Source: Nocardia uniformis NBRC 13702 (GTDB lineage: Bacteria > Actinomycetota > Actinomycetes > Mycobacteriales > Mycobacteriaceae). Taken from it: a stretch of 64,000 bases of DNA. Below are positions 1 to 8,229 of the stretch, piece by piece. The notes under the pieces are model-generated. The model did no database searches, was not told where the DNA came from, and saw nothing but the letters and a program-made list of their open reading frames with translations. The stretch's first letter is position 1. Each line of letters starts with the position of its first letter. Position numbers and translations under genes: made by a program. The stretch spans positions 1 through 64,000 of the forward strand of contig NZ_BDCE01000049.1 of assembly GCF_001613345.1 (NCBI RefSeq), in the 5' to 3' direction.

Positions 1-1
1 G

Positions 2-124
2 CAATGGATTCCACCCGACTACTACGACCGGCACCGCCGCCCCCGCACCAATCGCTTCCACCACCCGGGCGAATACCTCACTCCGGACGAGCCGCCGGGC
101 TCGGCCTCGGATACGCCACTATGA
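2..124 (+). CDS. C-terminal end of an ORF entering from the left edge, unknown function
   Basis: An open frame runs in from the left edge and stops at TGA 122-124, giving about 40 residues rich in Pro, Arg and acidic residues. It contains a PPDYYDRHRR stretch and a hydrophilic tail, and it reads like the end of a genuine protein. No family is recognised. The stop overlaps an ATG (121-124, ATGA), the usual coupling signal, but the frame opened by that ATG does not look like a protein. The downstream regulator sits in a third frame. Confidence 0.35.
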   Translation, partial: QWIPPDYYDRHRRPRTNRFHHPGEYLTPDEPPGSASDTPL

Positions 125-125
125 C

Positions 126-668
126 GTGCCGTCTCCCTACTGGGGCCTGTGGCAAGACGGCGTCACCTCTCGGGCTGTCACGAAACCTCGTGCCGGCTGG
201 TATGCGGTCCGGATGTTGGCGGACTGCTCGATCACGACATCAGCGAGTAGTCAGCGGCAGATCACTCGGCGCACCAAACCAGCGCGTGTCGACGGAGTGC
301 TCGGCGAAACTGTGTTGCGCCGCATCATTGGTGGGCATTCGGTCATGGCGGCTCAGCTCAGGCATCTCGCCGACGCCAGCCCCCTTCCGAACATCACCCT
401 GCGGATTCTGCCGCTCGCCGCTGGCTACCCGACCGGCGATCAGATCGACCCCTTCGTGGTCTTGCAATTCGGTCCAGACAGCCGCGGTGAACCCGTAGAG
501 CCAACGATCGTCTACGCCGAGGGCTTCACCAGCGACATGTATTCCGAGGAACTCGGTACTGTCGAGCGGTATACACAGGCGTATCGGGACATCCAGCGCG
601 CTTCGATGGACGAGACGGGCAGCAGAACACTCCTGCGGGAAACAGCGAGGGAGTACCAGCGTGAATGA
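126..668 (+). pseudogene. DUF5753 (Scr1-type) regulator, N-terminally truncated
   Basis: The C-terminal 110 to 120 residues match the DUF5753 ligand-like domain of Scr1/XRE-type actinobacterial regulators: a QRQITRRTKP-type helix, VLGETVLRRIIGG, the QLRHL helix, PNITLRILPL, and the VYAEG strand followed by a SEELGTVERY helix. Family members are normally about 270 to 290 residues with an N-terminal XRE helix-turn-helix. That DNA-binding part is absent, and the first 45 or so residues of this frame are not family-like, so a deletion or frameshift is likely. The first in-frame start is GTG 126, but the real start is undefined. The 3' end overlaps the DUF397 gene by 8 bp, the normal partner arrangement. 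Truncation is inferred from family length. Confidence 0.6.
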
Positions 669-873
669 TGACTTGTCCCAGGTGAATTGGTTCAAGAGCA
701 GCCGAAGCGGAGGCAGCAAGGAATGCGTTGAAGTCGCGTTCATCGATGGCGGCAGGGTCGGGGTTCGAGACTCCAAGAATCCGAGCGGCCCCGCCCTGGT
801 GTTCGCCCCTGGCGAGTGGGATGCCTTCGCGGCGGGTGTCACGGAAGGCGAGTTCAACCGTCCTCAGGCGTAG
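661..873 (+). CDS. DUF397 domain protein
   Basis: A 70-residue protein that is a single DUF397 domain: W-F-K-S-S-R-S near the N-terminus, then ECVEVAF, a VGVRDSK motif and a C-terminal EWDAF helix. DUF397 proteins are small actinobacterial partners encoded beside XRE/DUF5753 regulators, and some pairs behave like toxin-antitoxin or developmental switches (family knowledge). Start is GTG 661, overlapping the end of the regulator by 8 bp, which implies coupling. Because the upstream regulator has lost its DNA-binding half, this partner may be an orphan. Confidence 0.85.
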   Translation: MNDDLSQVNWFKSSRSGGSKECVEVAFIDGGRVGVRDSKNPSGPALVFAPGEWDAFAAGVTEGEFNRPQA

Positions 874-1274
874 AGGGACCTGGCATCGACGCGGATCGGA
901 CTGAGTGCGGCGCCCACCACCCGGTTGGATGCCACGCAAGTACGTATCTGAGACCGTGTCGCGCAACGTTTTTCGCAGTCCGGGATCGGCTCCGTAGTCC
1001 TCGCCGCCGGTACCCGACCGCGCCGTGGCGTCAGCGGCCGTGGCGTCGGTGATCATGTCCGCCGACAACGTGGCTGTGTAGCGAACCCAACGGGCGAAGC
1101 TCCGCTGGAGGGACTGTGGAACAGGTCACGAGCTGGTAGTCGTCGAGGTGGGCACGTTGGTGTTTTGCGGGCGAGGTGGAATGGCCAGTATCGGTCGAGG
1201 TCGCCGTTCGCGATGAGTTTGCGTACTAGACTCGCTGCTTCCGAAGCCGGTGTGATTTCCGTGAGAGTCGGGGG
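874..1274. other. 400-bp gap with a decayed coding remnant
   Basis: No intact gene is seen. On the minus strand, roughly 1063-1260, two adjacent frames read like one protein end: a helix followed by NGDLDRYWPFHLARK, then, after a single-base shift near 1160, HQRAHLDDYQLV and a tail ending at TGA near 1046-1048. The RYWxFHxxxxxxR pattern resembles the C-termini of some IS transposases, but I cannot assign a family. The rest shows no promoter or terminator I can support. Confidence 0.3.
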
Positions 1275-2141
1275 TTGTATGGCAGAAATGGGAGCGATGA
1301 CGAGCGGAAGCTCGAGCACCCTCTCACGAAGCTGTCGTTCTTGGTGGGGGTTGTCGGCTTGGCATTCGCGCTGGCCATATATCTGATCCCGGAGGGCCAC
1401 ATCTGGCAGCGTCTCGCCGTGTCGGCATCTGTGGTCGGCCTAGCTGGGCTGTTGTACCTCGGTATCATCGCACTGCTGACGGCAGATCGCCGGGCCGCGC
1501 TCACAATTCTGCTTGCTTTCGCAACTTTCGGAGCCGCTACGTGGTACGGGGCGCTCGTTGTCGGAGAGCGCGATTCGACGATTGCGGAGCGGGACAGAAC
1601 GATTGCCGACCGGGCGAAAGCCGATGAAGGGGCGACAGCGACCGCACCGCCGATCTCGTCAACCGAGCCGACGACATCTCCCGCTGCTACTCCTCCCGCC
1701 ACGGCGACCGGTACCAGGTCCGTTGACCGTGAGCTGCCCGACTTCGGCATCGGCACCGATGCGATTCTTGCCGGAGGGACGGTGCGGGTCGAGCTTGACC
1801 ATTACGGCGTTGACCTCGCTACATGGACGATGAACACCGATAACATGAGGAATGTTGTACATTTCACCACTCACGGAATCTCGCTGCTCGACGATGACAC
1901 AACACGGATCGCTCTGTTGTCGTCGGGCGAATCGGCCTCCTTTCCCACCTGCCGCGCAATCGTGTCGGGCTGGACCAGCGAGCTGAGCTGGCAGCAGGTC
2001 GAGCGCGGCACTTTCGCCTGTTTGCGGACGCGCGATGGCCGACGGGGAATCATGCGCTTCAATGAGATTCCTGATCAGCGCGGTAGTCCCCCCGCAGTTG
2101 TCGTGGAGGGCCGCACCTGGAAGGAAGTCGTCGATCGATGA
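1275..2141 (+). CDS. Membrane protein with coiled coil and exported domain, unknown function
   Basis: A 288-residue protein of unknown function. Residues about 17-35, 45-66 and 75-94 are three hydrophobic helices. A short charged heptad-like stretch follows (ERDSTIAERDRTIADRAK, about 98-115), then a Thr/Pro/Ala-rich linker (about 118-146) and a hydrophilic C-terminal domain of about 140 residues with two cysteines (TCRAI and FACLR) that could form a disulfide. The layout suggests a membrane anchor, a stalk and an extracytoplasmic beta-rich sensor or binding domain. The start ATG at 1279 is out of frame, so GTG/TTG-type starts near 1275 apply and the exact start is uncertain. It converges with the YdcF gene 55 bp away. 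Confidence 0.55.
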   Translation: MYGRNGSDDERKLEHPLTKLSFLVGVVGLAFALAIYLIPEGHIWQRLAVSASVVGLAGLLYLGIIALLTADRRAALTILLAFATFGAATWYGALVVGERDSTIAERDRTIADRAKADEGATATAPPISSTEPTTSPAATPPATATGTRSVDRELPDFGIGTDAILAGGTVRVELDHYGVDLATWTMNTDNMRNVVHFTTHGISLLDDDTTRIALLSSGESASFPTCRAIVSGWTSELSWQQVERGTFACLRTRDGRRGIMRFNEIPDQRGSPPAVVVEGRTWKEVVDR

Positions 2142-2196
2142 GCGCTGCCGCTCGATTGCCTGGCTGACCGACCCTCGACTCGACGGCGCGGTGGAC

Positions 2197-2760
2197 TCAG
2201 CACCCGCGATCGACGAACGCCCGCACATAGCCTGCGGTTTGATAGACGTACGACCACACCCAGTAACCCGCCGGCAACTCTCCCTTGCTCGGCTTCATCA
2301 CCAGGTCTCCGGCGAAGCAGCGCTCCAGGATGTAGCGCGCCCGCGACAGGTGCGGGCGCATGGTCACCACAATGACTGTCCGCCAGCCTCGTTCACTTGC
2401 CGCTCGGCGAAGCTCTCGCCCCTCACCGAGTGTCGTAGGCGGGTTCGGTGCGAAGCATTCGAGGGTGAAGCCCTGGTGCGGGGCGTGGCAGGGTTCGCGT
2501 ATCTCGTCGATGTCAGTGTTGTCACCGTAGGGATTCGAGAACAGCACGTGTGGCGCGTAGCCCTGGCGGGCGAGTTCCAGCCCGTACAGGTAGCGGTCCA
2601 CGCCCTGGCCGCCGAGGACGAGTATGGCGTCGGCGGGGCGCAGCGGATCGACCTGGGGTCGCACATAGACCGGGATGCCCGCACCGATGAGCGCAGCGAC
2701 CGAGATGAGCGCCGTGCAGGCTGCGAGCACGCCGCGCCGCCGGGTGGCGCGGGCGATCAC
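2197..2760 (-). CDS. YdcF-like DUF218 membrane-anchored protein
   Basis: A 187-residue protein with one N-terminal hydrophobic helix (about 10-30) and a DUF218 domain: ADAILVLGGQ, a DRYLYGLELARQGYAP helix, VLFS, and a late TVIVVTMRPHLSRARYI segment. The family includes E. coli SanA/YdcF/ElyC, which act on envelope or lipid-carrier polysaccharide steps. The biochemical role is unknown. Start is GTG 2760, giving a 4-bp GTGA overlap with the flippase stop; a GTG at 2781 is also in frame. It is the last gene of the minus-strand run flippase-GT2-dehydrogenase, which supports a role in surface glycan production or carrier recycling. Confidence 0.75.
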   Translation of the reverse strand: MIARATRRRGVLAACTALISVAALIGAGIPVYVRPQVDPLRPADAILVLGGQGVDRYLYGLELARQGYAPHVLFSNPYGDNTDIDEIREPCHAPHQGFTLECFAPNPPTTLGEGRELRRAASERGWRTVIVVTMRPHLSRARYILERCFAGDLVMKPSKGELPAGYWVWSYVYQTAGYVRAFVDRGC

Positions 2761-4253
2761 CTTCGACGGAGCGCAGACCACAGCGGCGCCGTCGTCGTCG
2801 GGGAAATCACCTGCAGCACAAGGACGAATATGCCGAGGAACCCTATGGTCTCCAGAGCCACCAGACCGAGGCCCGGGGCCACACCTTGATCACCCGCGTG
2901 CAGGACGCCGTGTTCGAGTAGCCCCACCACCACTGCGGCACAGAGACCTGCCAGCAGGGGTGGGATCAGGCAGCGTGTCAATTCACTACGGGACACCCCG
3001 ACGACGCTACGCGCTAAAACCAGACCGGTCAGGCCAGTGAGGGCGGCCGACATCGACAGTGCCAGACCGACACCGAGCAGACCGTGCGGAATCAGGAGCA
3101 GGATGAGCGGTATCGCGGTCACCGCGCCGACCCCGGTCATCCAGTTGATGAGATGCGGTCGGCCCGCACCTTTCAATGCCTCGGCGCATACCGACATCAG
3201 CGCGAAGCCGAGACCCACCCCGGCCATGGCCTCGACCAGGACACCGGCTCCGCGCCACTGGTGTCCGAGCAGCAGCACCACCACCGGTTCGCCGATCACG
3301 GCGAGTAGGGCGGAGGCGGGGACGATCGCGAGCCACATCCAGCGCAGGGCGGTGAGGAAGCCGCGCCTGAACCGTTCCGGCTCACCCGAGATCTGAGAGA
3401 ACGCCGGAAATAGGACGTACGAACAGATTTGGACAATCGCCATGACCGGTAGGAATGCCAGTCGGCGGCCATTGCGGTAGTTGCCCAGCGCCGAGGTCTG
3501 CAAGCGGTGACCGACGAGCGCGACTTCGGCGGTCTCGATCGCGCGATCCACGGTGCTCTCGATCAGCAGGGGGAAGGCGAAAACCGCGAGCTCGCGCCAT
3601 AACCGGAACCGGAACCTGCCCCGCAGTGGCCGCCAGCCCGACAGCCACCAGGCCGCCACCGCCGAAAGCGTGACGGCGGCGTAGTAGCCGGCCACCATGG
3701 ACCACACGCCGAATCCGGTGGCCGCCAAGGTTATCGACACGATCGCGAAGGACGCGGCATTCACCGGATCGACGATGATGCGGCGCTTGAACTGAAAGGC
3801 CCGCTGCATCATGGCATCGGGTACGGCCATGAGCGAGGTAAGCAGTACGGTGCCCGAGGACACCGCGGCGACCTGGCCGACCTGCGAGTTATTGAATACC
3901 GTGGAGAGTACCGGAGCGGTCACCAGCAGTAGTGCGGCCAGCAGCGCACCGGACACCAGGGTCGCCCAGAACACCGTCTCGGCCGCATCGGCGATATCGT
4001 CGCGCCGCTGAATGAGCGCATGGCTCAGTGAACTGTGCGAGAAGACGACGACGAAGGTGGTCAGCACCGTACCGGCGGCGAAGATACCGACCTCGCTGGG
4101 CGACAGGAGATGAGCCAGCACCAGGGTCTGCACCAGCGCGATGATCTGGACCGAGGCCACCCCCGCCGCTGACATGGCGGCGCCGCGTTTGAGGACCGCG
4201 AGCAGCCCGCCCGGGTGCGGGCCTGGTTGACTGCCCGAGTCCTCGCCGATCAC
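2757..4253 (-). CDS. Wzx-type oligosaccharide flippase (copy 1)
   Basis: A 498-residue polytopic membrane protein of the MATE/polysaccharide-transport superfamily (Wzx, WzxC-like), with about 12 to 14 hydrophobic segments. It carries the signature LSPSEVGIFAAGTVLT, an ALIQRRDDIADAAETVFW loop, and a long loop with GNYRNGRRLAFLP. Members flip undecaprenyl-linked repeat units across the membrane. Start is GTG 4253, overlapping the GT2 stop by 4 bp (GTGA). It is clearly paralogous to the flippase at 16588-18324: both have the LLSP(S/A)EVG(I/M)FAAGTVLT block and the ADAAETVF loop. Substrate is unknown. Confidence 0.88.
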   Translation of the reverse strand: MIGEDSGSQPGPHPGGLLAVLKRGAAMSAAGVASVQIIALVQTLVLAHLLSPSEVGIFAAGTVLTTFVVVFSHSSLSHALIQRRDDIADAAETVFWATLVSGALLAALLLVTAPVLSTVFNNSQVGQVAAVSSGTVLLTSLMAVPDAMMQRAFQFKRRIIVDPVNAASFAIVSITLAATGFGVWSMVAGYYAAVTLSAVAAWWLSGWRPLRGRFRFRLWRELAVFAFPLLIESTVDRAIETAEVALVGHRLQTSALGNYRNGRRLAFLPVMAIVQICSYVLFPAFSQISGEPERFRRGFLTALRWMWLAIVPASALLAVIGEPVVVLLLGHQWRGAGVLVEAMAGVGLGFALMSVCAEALKGAGRPHLINWMTGVGAVTAIPLILLLIPHGLLGVGLALSMSAALTGLTGLVLARSVVGVSRSELTRCLIPPLLAGLCAAVVVGLLEHGVLHAGDQGVAPGLGLVALETIGFLGIFVLVLQVISPTTTAPLWSALRRR

Positions 4254-5266
4254 CGTGTGACAGCCGAGACGATCCGGCCCGCCGCGTGCGCGATGCGCTC
4301 GGACACCCGCTGTTTGAGCGGATGGATGCGGCGCAGCAGGCCCGGAAAAGCAGTGACCGACACCATGATCGCGGCGGCCCGCAGCGTCCGGCGCTGCGCG
4401 AAGGCCGCCCGCGCCGAGCGTCGTGCGCCGGTATCGTCGCCCGCCAGCAGGGCGTGCTGCGCCCGCCTGAGCGCTACCCAGTAGCGGAAGGTCCGCAAGG
4501 TCCGGTCCAGCGCCGCCTGCGCCGCCGGATCCTCGGGTGCGGCCCAGGCGAATGACCGCTCCAGCTCGGCCATGAACGCCTCGACCTTCGCCGGATCGCG
4601 CGTCAGGGAGTCACCGCGCAGTCGGAAGCGCGCCAACCGCTGCGGCAGAATGCGAATGTCATAGGAACTCACCATCCGTATCCAGATGGCGACCGATTCG
4701 TGCAGCTCTTCCCCGCCACGGTCGTAACCGCCGACGACTTCCCAGGCTTCGCGGCGAATCGCCGCCGTGTAGTACGGCACCAGACCGCCGACGAGATCGG
4801 TCAGGGTCAGGCGCTGGGCCGGATTCGGCTTCCGTTTCGCATTGGTCGCCCGGTAGTACCCGACGGGCAGATCGGCACCGGAGTCATCGAATCGGACGGC
4901 GTCGCAGCCGACCGCGTCGATCTGCGGGTAGGCGTCGAGCACGCGCGCAATCGCCTCGCAGAAGGTCGGCATGACCTGATCGTCGCTGTCGAGCACCACG
5001 AAGTACCGACCGGTCGCACCGGCCGCCGCGGCCATGACTCCGCCGTCGTAGCCCTTGTTCTCCTGCCGTATCAGCCGGATTCGCTCGTCCTCGGCGTAGT
5101 CCTCGACGATCGCCGCGATCGCATCGGACATACCATTGTCGACGACCACCAGTTCCCAGTCCGGAATCGTCTGCGCGACAACCGAATCCATGGTGTCTCG
5201 CAGGTAGTCCTCGGTCCGGTAGGCGGTGGTGAGAAAACTGAACGTGGGAACCGTCGGTGCCCCCAT
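4250..5266 (-). CDS. Family 2 glycosyltransferase
   Basis: A 338-residue GT-A fold glycosyltransferase. The N-terminus has the GT2 start FSFLTTAYRTEDYLRDT, WELVVVDNGMSD (about 38-49) and the DxD-type metal/nucleotide motif DSDD (about 94-97). A YYTAAIRREAWEVVGGYD block follows, with a helical C-terminal tail and no clear membrane segment. It should transfer one sugar from a nucleotide donor to the lipid-linked intermediate at the cytoplasmic face. It lies 15 bp downstream of the nucleotide-sugar dehydrogenase and overlaps flippase 1 by 4 bp, so the four genes probably form one operon. Donor and acceptor are unknown. Confidence 0.88.
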   Translation of the reverse strand: MGAPTVPTFSFLTTAYRTEDYLRDTMDSVVAQTIPDWELVVVDNGMSDAIAAIVEDYAEDERIRLIRQENKGYDGGVMAAAAGATGRYFVVLDSDDQVMPTFCEAIARVLDAYPQIDAVGCDAVRFDDSGADLPVGYYRATNAKRKPNPAQRLTLTDLVGGLVPYYTAAIRREAWEVVGGYDRGGEELHESVAIWIRMVSSYDIRILPQRLARFRLRGDSLTRDPAKVEAFMAELERSFAWAAPEDPAAQAALDRTLRTFRYWVALRRAQHALLAGDDTGARRSARAAFAQRRTLRAAAIMVSVTAFPGLLRRIHPLKQRVSERIAHAAGRIVSAVTR

Positions 5267-5281
5267 GCGAACCCCCTTGCG

Positions 5282-6658
5282 CTACCAACCTATACCGACA
5301 TACCCCGGACGCTGACGTCGTTGCGCGGCGCCGGGCAGCCGGACCAGATCGATGACGGTCCGGTCCGGCCCGATACCGTCGACGGCCGCCACCACGTCCG
5401 GTTCGGCGGTACCCGCGATGAATATCTCCCCGTGTGCCACAACCGTTTCGATATCGTCGGTCAGCAGCTCCCCGATATGCGGCAGACGCTCCTCGATAAA
5501 GGCGCGGTTGGCACCCATCAGCCGCGACAGCGCCACATTGGCGTCGTAGATCCGCACGTCGTACCCCTTGCCGATGAGCCGCTCCGCGAACTCCACCATG
5601 GGACTCTCCCGCAGATCGTCGGTGCCCGATTTGAACGACAGCCCGAAGATCCCGACCCGGCGACGCCCCTGCGCGATCACCAGTTCGACCGCGCGCCGCA
5701 ACTGGGCCTCGTTGGAGGTCAGCACATTCTGCAGTACCGGCAGTTCGAGATCGTGCTGACGGGCGGTGTGGTTGAGGGCACGTACATCCTTCGGCAGGCA
5801 GGAGCCGCCGAACGCGAAACCCGGACGCAAATAGGCCGGACTGATATTCAGCTTGGTATCGGCCAGGAAAATATCCATGACCGCATGCGAATCGAGGCCG
5901 AGTTCCGCGCACAGTGCCCCGATTTCGTTGCCGAACGTAACCTTCAGCGCGTGAAAGCTGTTGTCGACGTATTTCGTCATCTCGGCCACCGCGATCGGCA
6001 CCTGAAATCGTGGTCCGGGCAATCCGGCGTATAAACTCATGAGCGCGGCTCCGGACCGTTCGTCGGTCTCACCGACAACGGTTTTGGGCGGATTCTCGAA
6101 ATCGCGCACACTGCTGCCCTCGCGCAGGAATTCCGGATTCACGCACACCCCGAAATCGCGGCCGGCCCGCTTCCCGGAGGCCCGTTCGAGAATCGGTATG
6201 AGGATGCCCGCACATGTTCCGGGCACCATCGTGCTGCGATAGGCCACCACATGCCAGGAGTCCTTCCCGGCGAGCGCGGCCCCGATCTCCGCACTCACGC
6301 GCTCGAGGTACGCCGTCGACAAACCTCCGCCGGGTGCCGAGGGCGTACCGACGCAGACAATCGAAATATCGGTCGCCAGAACCGCTTTCGTTACATCCTC
6401 GGTGACCGTCAGCCGCCCGGACGTCACCGCCTGCGCGATCAGCTCCCCGATGCGCTCCTCGACCACCGGCGTCCGACCCTGCCGGATGAAATCGGTCTTC
6501 TGCGGATTGACATCCACACCGATCACCGGATTGCCCCGGGCGGCCAGACAGGCCGCCGACACGCAGCCGACGTAGCCGAGCCCGAACACGCTCACCGCTG
6601 GTTCCCGGCCCCCGCGCCGGTCGCGTTCATCTACTGTTCGCCGGTCCAGATCGTCCAC
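5282..6658 (-). CDS. Nucleotide-sugar dehydrogenase, GDP-mannose 6-dehydrogenase-like
   Basis: A 458-residue UDP-glucose/GDP-mannose dehydrogenase family enzyme that oxidises C6 of a nucleotide hexose to the uronate with two NAD+. Seen: Rossmann motif VFGLGYVG (about 24-31), GTPS (about 104-107), EFLREG (about 176-181), the FHALKVTFGNE block, and catalytic Cys287 in FGGSCLPKD. The DTKLNISPAYLRPGFAFGGSCLPKD-type region resembles AlgD more than UDP-glucose dehydrogenases, so GDP-mannuronate is the likelier product (inference). Start GTG 6658 is the longest option; a start 10 to 15 codons later is possible. It opens the operon dehydrogenase-GT2-flippase-YdcF. Confidence 0.85.
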   Translation of the reverse strand: MDDLDRRTVDERDRRGGREPAVSVFGLGYVGCVSAACLAARGNPVIGVDVNPQKTDFIRQGRTPVVEERIGELIAQAVTSGRLTVTEDVTKAVLATDISIVCVGTPSAPGGGLSTAYLERVSAEIGAALAGKDSWHVVAYRSTMVPGTCAGILIPILERASGKRAGRDFGVCVNPEFLREGSSVRDFENPPKTVVGETDERSGAALMSLYAGLPGPRFQVPIAVAEMTKYVDNSFHALKVTFGNEIGALCAELGLDSHAVMDIFLADTKLNISPAYLRPGFAFGGSCLPKDVRALNHTARQHDLELPVLQNVLTSNEAQLRRAVELVIAQGRRRVGIFGLSFKSGTDDLRESPMVEFAERLIGKGYDVRIYDANVALSRLMGANRAFIEERLPHIGELLTDDIETVVAHGEIFIAGTAEPDVVAAVDGIGPDRTVIDLVRLPGAAQRRQRPGYVGIGW

Positions 6659-6838
6659 ACCACACCCACCAAGTGATCGTAGAAACCGCTAATTAGCTTT
6701 ATACCAATGTGTTCCGTGATTCGTTCGCGTTATCATCGTGCGGTGAAACACGCGACGGTTCCCGTGTACGTCGCGGTCGGGGGTGAAGGGTCAATTGCCG
6801 GAAACGCGCGCGGGAAACCGGCTGGGGGCTGCTGATCG
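6659..6838. promoter_or_regulatory. Divergent promoter region between dehydrogenase and CapK-like gene
   Basis: This 180-bp gap separates two oppositely transcribed operons. Its centre is unusually AT-rich for the window and carries a perfect 10-bp palindrome, GCTAATTAGC, at 6688-6697, beside TTTATACCAAT. Promoters for both directions probably lie here. No -10/-35 pair can be assigned with confidence. Confidence 0.45.
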
Positions 6839-8212
6839 ATGACACTGTCGAGCGCGAGTCTGAGCATCAAGTATGGGCTTCGGCGCGCACATCCGCAGCG
6901 CATATGGCTGCGCCACAGGCTGGAGAGATTGGAGCGGGCCGAGCCCGAGCGGATCAAGAACTTCCAGGAGCGCCGCCTGCGCCATCTGGTTCGCGTCGCC
7001 GCGGCCCGGTCGCCGTTCTACCGCGCGTACTTTCGCGAGTCCGGGATAGCTCCGGCATCGATTCGCACCCTCGCCGATCTGTCCCGGCTGCCGCTCATCT
7101 CCCGGCACGAGTTGGCCGAACGTGGCGACGACTTCCGCACCCTCCCGCGCCGGCTGATGTGGTCGGTGCGCTCGAGCGGCACCTCCGGCGTACCGATCGA
7201 GTGCTACCGGACGATCACCTCCTCGGTATTCGAGCTCGCGGTGCTCGAGCATCAGTGGGGCTGGTTCGGGCTGCCGCCGAATTCCCGGCGAGTCGTCCTG
7301 CGCGGCAATACCTTCGCGACCGGACAGAACGGACGTCCGACCACGAGGGTGCGCGGTGCGCGGCAATTGCTCGTCTCGAGCTACTACCTCACACCCGACC
7401 GTCTCGATGCGATCGTCGACGACATCCGACACTTCTCCCCCGATGCCATCGAGGGCTGGCCGTCGAGTATCGCGCTGCTGGCCGCACTGCTGCGCGATCG
7501 CCGATTGCGGATTCCGGTCCGCGCGGTCATCACCTCCTCGGAGGTGATGACACCCGGTCAGCGCGCCCTCATCGAGGAGGTGTTCGGCGCACCGGTCGTC
7601 GATCATTACGGGCAGACCGAGCGGGTCGCCATGGCCGGTATCTGCGAGGCCGGTGGCTATCACATCTTCCCCGCGTACGGCATCGTCGAACTGCTGCCGG
7701 TCGCGGGCTCGAGCGAACGCTGGGAGATCGTCGGAACCTCGCTGCAGAACTGCGGTTTCCCGCTCTTTCGGTATCGCACCGGCGATGAGGTGGTACCCGC
7801 CGCGCCGGGACCGTGCCCCTGCGGCCGGACCACTCCACTGCTGGGGGTGGTCGACGGTCGGGTCGAGGACACCTTCACCGCCGCCGATGGCAGGCCGCTG
7901 CCACTGCCGTCGACGATTGTCGACGATCTCACCGGTCTGCGCGAGGCGCAGATCGCGCAAATGCGCCCGGGTGTCTTCGAATTGCGGGTGGTGCCGGGCA
8001 ACGGATTCTCCGAGGCGCGCACCACCGCCCACGCACGGCGCAATCTCGCCCGGCAGTTCGGACCGGGCCAGGAACTCCGGCTGCGGGTATTCGAGCGGCT
8101 CCCGCGGCCACCGAGTGGGAAGCTGAAGACCGCCGTCGTCGAGCAGACGAAACCGGCGGAACCGTGGCGGCTGCGGCCGCCCACGATTCCGGTGGAGCGG
8201 CGGCAGCCGTGA
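6839..8212 (+). CDS. CapK/PaaK-like adenylate-forming enzyme
   Basis: A 457-residue protein of the phenylacetate-CoA ligase/CapK branch of the adenylate-forming superfamily. Seen: the P-loop-like SSGTSGVP (112-119), an EGWPS block, ITSSEVMT, the YGQTERV adenylate-binding motif (about 258-264), and a CPCG pair (about 324) followed by LLGVVDGR and a C-terminal lid. CapK-type proteins recur in capsule loci with unknown substrates; activation of an acid for transfer to a sugar or lipid is plausible (inference). ATG 6839 follows a GGGGG stretch. It begins a plus-strand operon with the lipoprotein, chain-length protein and Wzy/ligase. Confidence 0.8.
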   Translation: MTLSSASLSIKYGLRRAHPQRIWLRHRLERLERAEPERIKNFQERRLRHLVRVAAARSPFYRAYFRESGIAPASIRTLADLSRLPLISRHELAERGDDFRTLPRRLMWSVRSSGTSGVPIECYRTITSSVFELAVLEHQWGWFGLPPNSRRVVLRGNTFATGQNGRPTTRVRGARQLLVSSYYLTPDRLDAIVDDIRHFSPDAIEGWPSSIALLAALLRDRRLRIPVRAVITSSEVMTPGQRALIEEVFGAPVVDHYGQTERVAMAGICEAGGYHIFPAYGIVELLPVAGSSERWEIVGTSLQNCGFPLFRYRTGDEVVPAAPGPCPCGRTTPLLGVVDGRVEDTFTAADGRPLPLPSTIVDDLTGLREAQIAQMRPGVFELRVVPGNGFSEARTTAHARRNLARQFGPGQELRLRVFERLPRPPSGKLKTAVVEQTKPAEPWRLRPPTIPVERRQP

Positions 8213-8229
8213 CGAGAGGGAAGGTCGCC

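Noticed and set aside
526..1068. Minus-strand 180-codon frame over the DUF397 gene
   Set aside because: The start resembles a normal N-terminus, but most of it lies opposite DUF5753/DUF397 coding and shows no family. Only the fragment at 1046-1260 in other frames looks protein-like.
4700..6034. Plus-strand 444-codon open frame across the GT2 and dehydrogenase genes
   Set aside because: Its translation is low-complexity and shares no family motif, while the minus strand carries two clear enzyme genes. It is an antisense shadow common in high-GC DNA.
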